Shown here piece by piece: positions 17,001 through 19,048 of a stretch of DNA of 19,048 nt; positions within the stretch are counted from its first letter, which is position 1; each line of letters begins with the position of its first letter. The notes under the pieces are model-generated. The model saw nothing but the letters and a program-made list of their open reading frames with translations. It was not told where the DNA came from and searched no databases. The stretch comes from Antrodiella citrinella (Eukaryota; Basidiomycota; Agaricomycetes; Polyporales; Steccherinaceae): positions 1 through 19,048 of the forward strand of contig SGPM01000398.1 of the NCBI GenBank assembly GCA_004802725.1, read 5' to 3'. The translations under genes and the position numbers were made by a program.

Positions 17001-18885
17001 TCGCTATGGTCTTGTCAAAGAACTCCCGTCGTGCACGACGAGCCGCTCCCTTAAGTCTTTTGCCGCATCTGGCGATTCTTTCTCGGCGATCATTCCCACT
17101 CTCATCAGGAACTCGTCTGAGTTTCGCACTTCTGAACTGCGTCGCCGCTTCCTTGCACTCCGTGTTCCACCAGGAACGCGACTTGCCAGGTACGAAGTTG
17201 GGCTCACTGCTACATGAATCCCACGCCTCCCTCATCACCTCGCTGAGCTCATCAGCGACGTCATCAATCGAATCCGTATCTGGATCCCAATCTTCATCGA
17301 ACAGCGCCGCAAGCGCTNCTCCGATCTGGTTCACATAGACTTCTTCTAGTGGCGAGTCCTCTTTTATCCGCGGCTGGCTCATAGGCCACATCGCTTCGAG
17401 TGGTATCTCCCATGTCAGAACAGCATGGTCGGAATTAATGAGCGTGTCATGCAGGTGGACCCTGCAATTCGCGTCCGCCGTGTACAGGATGGGCACCCAT
17501 ACAAGATCAATAACCTGTGGTCTAAGCGCCTCATTGTGCGATTGCCACGTGAATTCTCGTCGATAGTTGGCGAGTTCTAAATTTAAGCTTGCCATGACGT
17601 CAATGACGCTCTCAACGTCATCTCTGTCTCTGGCAATCGCTTTCTGGTATGAAGCCCCGCTAGGCCCCCAAACACCCGAATGCAGATTGAAATCACCCGC
17701 AATCGTCAGTACGGACGGGAGGCACTCTGCTCTCCTTTCCAAATATTTACTTCCAGCATGTGTTTTAGGCTGGTTGTACACATTTATGAGAAGCTGTGGC
17801 CCCTCTCTAGTGGTCAAGCTGACGGCGCACACGTCGTCATGCTTGATCAGATTGTCTGCCAATCTTGGCATCAATTGCTCCCAACGTCTATTCACGTGGA
17901 TGCATACCGACGACTCTTTGTGAGCCCCCAAGCACATGAAGTTACGATGACGAGTCGTATGTTCGAATTCGTCACCCTCCGGCTCTTTAGCCGAAGGGAC
18001 GCGCTTGATAAGACCCCATGAGATCTCTTGCATGAAGATGACATCGTGGTCCCGATACATCTCTAGTATGTTGCGGCTATTCTCGCCACTACGCTGGACA
18101 TTGACGCTGACCATACGCAGCATGGGCCGCATATGGTCAACCGCCCTCCCTTTTCGATGAGGTAACCCTAAGTCCTCATCTGAATACCCTTTCTGCATGA
18201 TCGACGAGTCCGTGTACTCATTGATCGGCCATACGAAGTCCCGCCACGGGACAGGCTCTTCCACCTGACTGCCACTCGGCTCCACGCACGTAATGCATGT
18301 CCCCGGGGGCGGTGTGGCTAGCCCTTCAGGCCAGTCTAGATCTTCCCTAATGATGTCCATGAACGGCACGTTCATGAACACCCTTGGGTCACTGGAATCT
18401 TCGGAATCATTAGACTCCGGGCGACCTCCTTGACTGTGCGTCGGTGCCCCGTAATACTGCGGAGTCAAACCAAATTCTATATCTGTCCCGCCCTCAAGGG
18501 ACGGCGACCGATGTGCTACAGGTACAGGGGACTGACTACGCGAGGGCATGTCCAAATCTGCAATGGGATCATACGATTCAAAAGATGCATGGGGGGATGA
18601 GTGTACTACAACGTGCTGACTAGCAGTACGTACGGAACTGGGATCGCATGAAGATGAATAATCTACAAGTGGAGGGTGGGGCATAGGCGAAGGCATGGAC
18701 GACCAGCTGAGAGGGGTGAACGACATATTCGAACCGAAATTACGTAAACTAAACGGAGGCAAGGCCCCATCATCCGACCTGAGCTGCAGCCCAGGCGACC
18801 CGTCACGGTCTAGATGATTCTCGTCAGTTCCGGTATCCCCCGTTAACAAACGGTCTGGGTCACTCACGTGGTAGGGTCTACTCAT
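14053..18885 (-). CDS. LINE ORF2: endonuclease, reverse transcriptase, RNase H polyprotein
   Basis: 1610 aa from the ATG at 18885 to the TGA at 14053-14055. The frame is open 26 codons further up, but only to a GTG; the ATG overlapping the ORF1 stop is preferred. Residues 1-~250 are Ser/Pro-rich and disordered. About 258-490 is an APE-type endonuclease: MVSVNVQ, MQE, GDFNLH (397-402), SDHAVL (485-490). About 750-1050 is the reverse transcriptase: VVIPKPGKD (about 768), SYRPIVLLN, LLFDIA, catalytic FYVDD (960-964) and YLGFILD. RNase H starts near 1287: Asp1292 in CTDGS, Glu1335 in DAEM, Asp1359 in CDNES, then WWVPSH and DVVDEKA. A C-x-C...H-x4-C knuckle (CVCGFQPQTRDHILYDC) is at 1545-1561. All key residues are present. 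The protein nicks DNA and copies its RNA by target-primed reverse transcription. Single Ns leave some residues undefined. Confidence 0.88.
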   Translation of the reverse strand: MSRPYHVSDPDRLLTGDTGTDENHLDRDGSPGLQLRSDDGALPPFSLRNFGSNMSFTPLSWSSMPSPMPHPPLVDYSSSCDPSSVRTASQHVVVHSSPHASFESYDPIADLDMPSRSQSPVPVAHRSPSLEGGTDIEFGLTPQYYGAPTHSQGGRPESNDSEDSSDPRVFMNVPFMDIIREDLDWPEGLATPPPGTCITCVEPSGSQVEEPVPWRDFVWPINEYTDSSIMQKGYSDEDLGLPHRKGRAVDHMRPMLRMVSVNVQRSGENSRNILEMYRDHDVIFMQEISWGLIKRVPSAKEPEGDEFEHTTRHRNFMCLGAHKESSVCIHVNRRWEQLMPRLADNLIKHDDVCAVSLTTREGPQLLINVYNQPKTHAGSKYLERRAECLPSVLTIAGDFNLHSGVWGPSGASYQKAIARDRDDVESVIDVMASLNLELANYRREFTWQSHNEALRPQVIDLVWVPILYTADANCRVHLHDTLINSDHAVLTWEIPLEAMWPMSQPRIKEDSPLEEVYVNQIGXALAALFDEDWDPDTDSIDDVADELSEVMREAWDSCSSEPNFVPGKSRSWWNTECKEAATQFRSAKLRRVPDESGNDRRERIARCGKRLKGAARRARREFFDKTIAKVENTTKMWDLVAWTRKKPDDAFSTLIQADGTPAATPEDIFKTFKETFYPTTPNPIDPTVVDTYPQLPTREWAWVSAAEILSAVKGTSNTSTPGLDHCGWRLLKKILAVKDAAEGAAKFLNECFRSGTWPEMFKVNITVVIPKPGKDDYSKAKSYRPIVLLNCLGKAFEKVIATRLQFQGQKYGVIHPNQFGGTIQNSTVDAGVHVVHHVXQARXKGLXXSMLLFDIAXFYPXXXHDXLGAIMSKQGFHPXYVAFFXXXLKDRKTXIRFQKNFSEDIXTPXXXGXXSAXSPIXSGLYIAAAIXXWAGTDARXKXVXDDRXMIXDIXGCXMQFYVDDGXIVVTSATLETNAVXLXKVFKXISTDLERXGLRVERTKNELVXFXMPXSKRWEQKDXGXDVTIDIEGVPVVVKPSAXIRYLGFILDXKXXFXDHVXXCVXKATSATHCLRLLGNSMXXMXPXNKRRLYISNILPVLCYGIQXWWAPEGLPRRKPNKGLIKQMQVVQNLAARWITGGFRTTPVGGLELLAGLLPMDLQVKKLATRWGLRAHKLHSAHAVRAAIGGELGLDATTKTPFPIMGTVRDEATPIGGWNHVSLKVQEHFDSLNDEAEPGKRLLDTHGDQIDIQFGPPGARKGSKAMDAWYKNDLLPRVNTVMTMNDVTLLCTDGSLFRESEGQDHRTGTAFHITQGSRVLDSTSFACGRVSIFDAEMIGLGSGIKKALTFPTEELYVICDNESAVRSILDPSMHSMQMVSTIACTEVRQFLNGGPFRKVHIWWVPSHMDTHVGYNDVVDEKAQGAANVGYTEGDRYSMSDATREAKIRGHHPDVTSWSVARADVTTGVFAEWKERVHSKAYAGSQFALSPRWRQKLAKSGKQHWAKLSPYLANNAKEMGRFTRMVTGHAPIGAFRERFNLEGEVKCVCGFQPQTRDHILYDCHLWIQFPDLFFHDWHNVTNGDRYRQRPQYLDELDPVSTDRYGLRPSLTG
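18878..18885 (-). promoter_or_regulatory. ORF1 stop / ORF2 start overlap (ATGAGTAG)
   Basis: On the minus strand the ORF2 ATG (18885-18883) lies five bases before the ORF1 TAG (18880-18878), giving ATGAGTAG read in two frames. Overlaps of this kind in other non-LTR elements support translation of ORF2 by termination-reinitiation. No other ATG is needed for ORF2. Confidence 0.6.
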
Positions 18886-19048
18886 GCATTCGATTAGACG
18901 GAACCGGGGTTGAGCTACCCTCACGGTCCGAAGGGACCGGGGTATCTCGCATACCTCCCTCACCAGCCGACATCTCCTCGTCGAGCTCGATGATGATCGG
19001 GTCGTCGGGCTTAGAGCCCCGGACTTTCTTGGCTTTGGGATCAGTNNG
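18878..19048 (-). CDS. LINE ORF1 (gag-like), C-terminal end only
   Basis: Open frame from the window edge to a TAG at 18880-18878, about 56 codons visible. It reads DPKAKKVRGSKPDDPIIIEL, then DEEMSAGEGGMRDTPVPSD and ends NRMHE: a basic stretch, then an acidic and Pro/Ser-rich tail. In this LINE class ORF1 usually encodes an RNA-binding protein that packages the element RNA; that part would lie outside the window. The stop overlaps the ORF2 start by 8 nt. Confidence 0.65.
   Translation of the reverse strand, partial: XTDPKAKKVRGSKPDDPIIIELDEEMSAGEGGMRDTPVPSDREGSSTPVPSNRMHE

Larger units (their letters stand above)
14053..19048 (-). mobile_element. Non-LTR retrotransposon (LINE), Tad1-like, runs off the window
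   Basis: Two ORFs on the minus strand with the order endonuclease, reverse transcriptase, RNase H, CCHC. This suits fungal LINEs of the Tad1/I-like group; the clade is an inference. Neither target-site duplication nor a clear poly-A tail is visible next to the ORF2 stop, and the 5' end lies outside the window. ORF2 is open throughout, so the copy could be recent. Dozens of N bases concentrate at 15567-16371. Confidence 0.85.

Noticed and set aside
1..19048. CRISPR array, tRNA, rRNA or bacterial operon
   Set aside because: No regularly spaced repeats, no cloverleaf-like or rRNA-like sequence seen by eye, and the pervasive small introns show a fungal nuclear genome.

Overview
The window looks like nuclear DNA of a filamentous fungus, most likely a mushroom-forming basidiomycete (Agaricomycete). 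The reasons are many small introns of about 50-65 nt with GT..AG ends, a Plavaka-type DNA transposon, small viroplasmin/RNase H1-N-like and CCCH zinc-finger proteins, and a LINE with an RNase H domain. Species cannot be named from the sequence. All splice models here were made by eye. Scattered single N bases suggest a draft consensus, or collapsed copies or alleles.

Left part (1-6.5 kb): a cluster of small, probably nucleic-acid-binding protein genes. A minus-strand gene (779-1830) encodes an N-terminal viroplasmin/RNase H1-N-like module with a long low-complexity tail. Next come a small coiled-coil protein with a Glu/Gly tract (2541-2903) and two tandem paralogues, each with three CCCH zinc fingers and matching intron positions (3360-4151 and 4490-5484). 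A second viroplasmin-like gene follows on the plus strand (5739-6510), with its first intron at the same codon as the minus-strand gene.

Middle (6.9-10.2 kb): a damaged copy of the spliceosomal WD40 gene PRP46/PRL1 (about 6936-8461). It carries frameshifts and has lost about one WD40 blade. A promoter with a TATA box follows, and then a five-exon, probably secreted isochorismatase-fold hydrolase (9143-10156), whose C-terminal tail seems to be transposon-derived.

Right part (10.1-19 kb): transposon-dominated. A degenerate Plavaka transposase (about 10080-12471) is followed by a 21-bp-arm palindrome and a truncated PP2C phosphatase fragment that ends near a 28-bp perfect palindrome. After a hairpin-rich, gene-poor stretch comes a minus-strand LINE (14053 to the window edge). 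It has an open 1610-residue ORF2 (endonuclease, reverse transcriptase, RNase H, CCHC) and the 3' end of ORF1. ORF1 and ORF2 overlap by 8 nt in an ATG/TAG arrangement that suggests coupled reinitiation.

The most notable signals are the paired, intron-conserved small gene families, the palindromic repeat present at two loci, the ORF1/ORF2 overlap, the strong bias of N bases to third codon positions in the LINE RT, and the decay of a normally conserved splicing gene.
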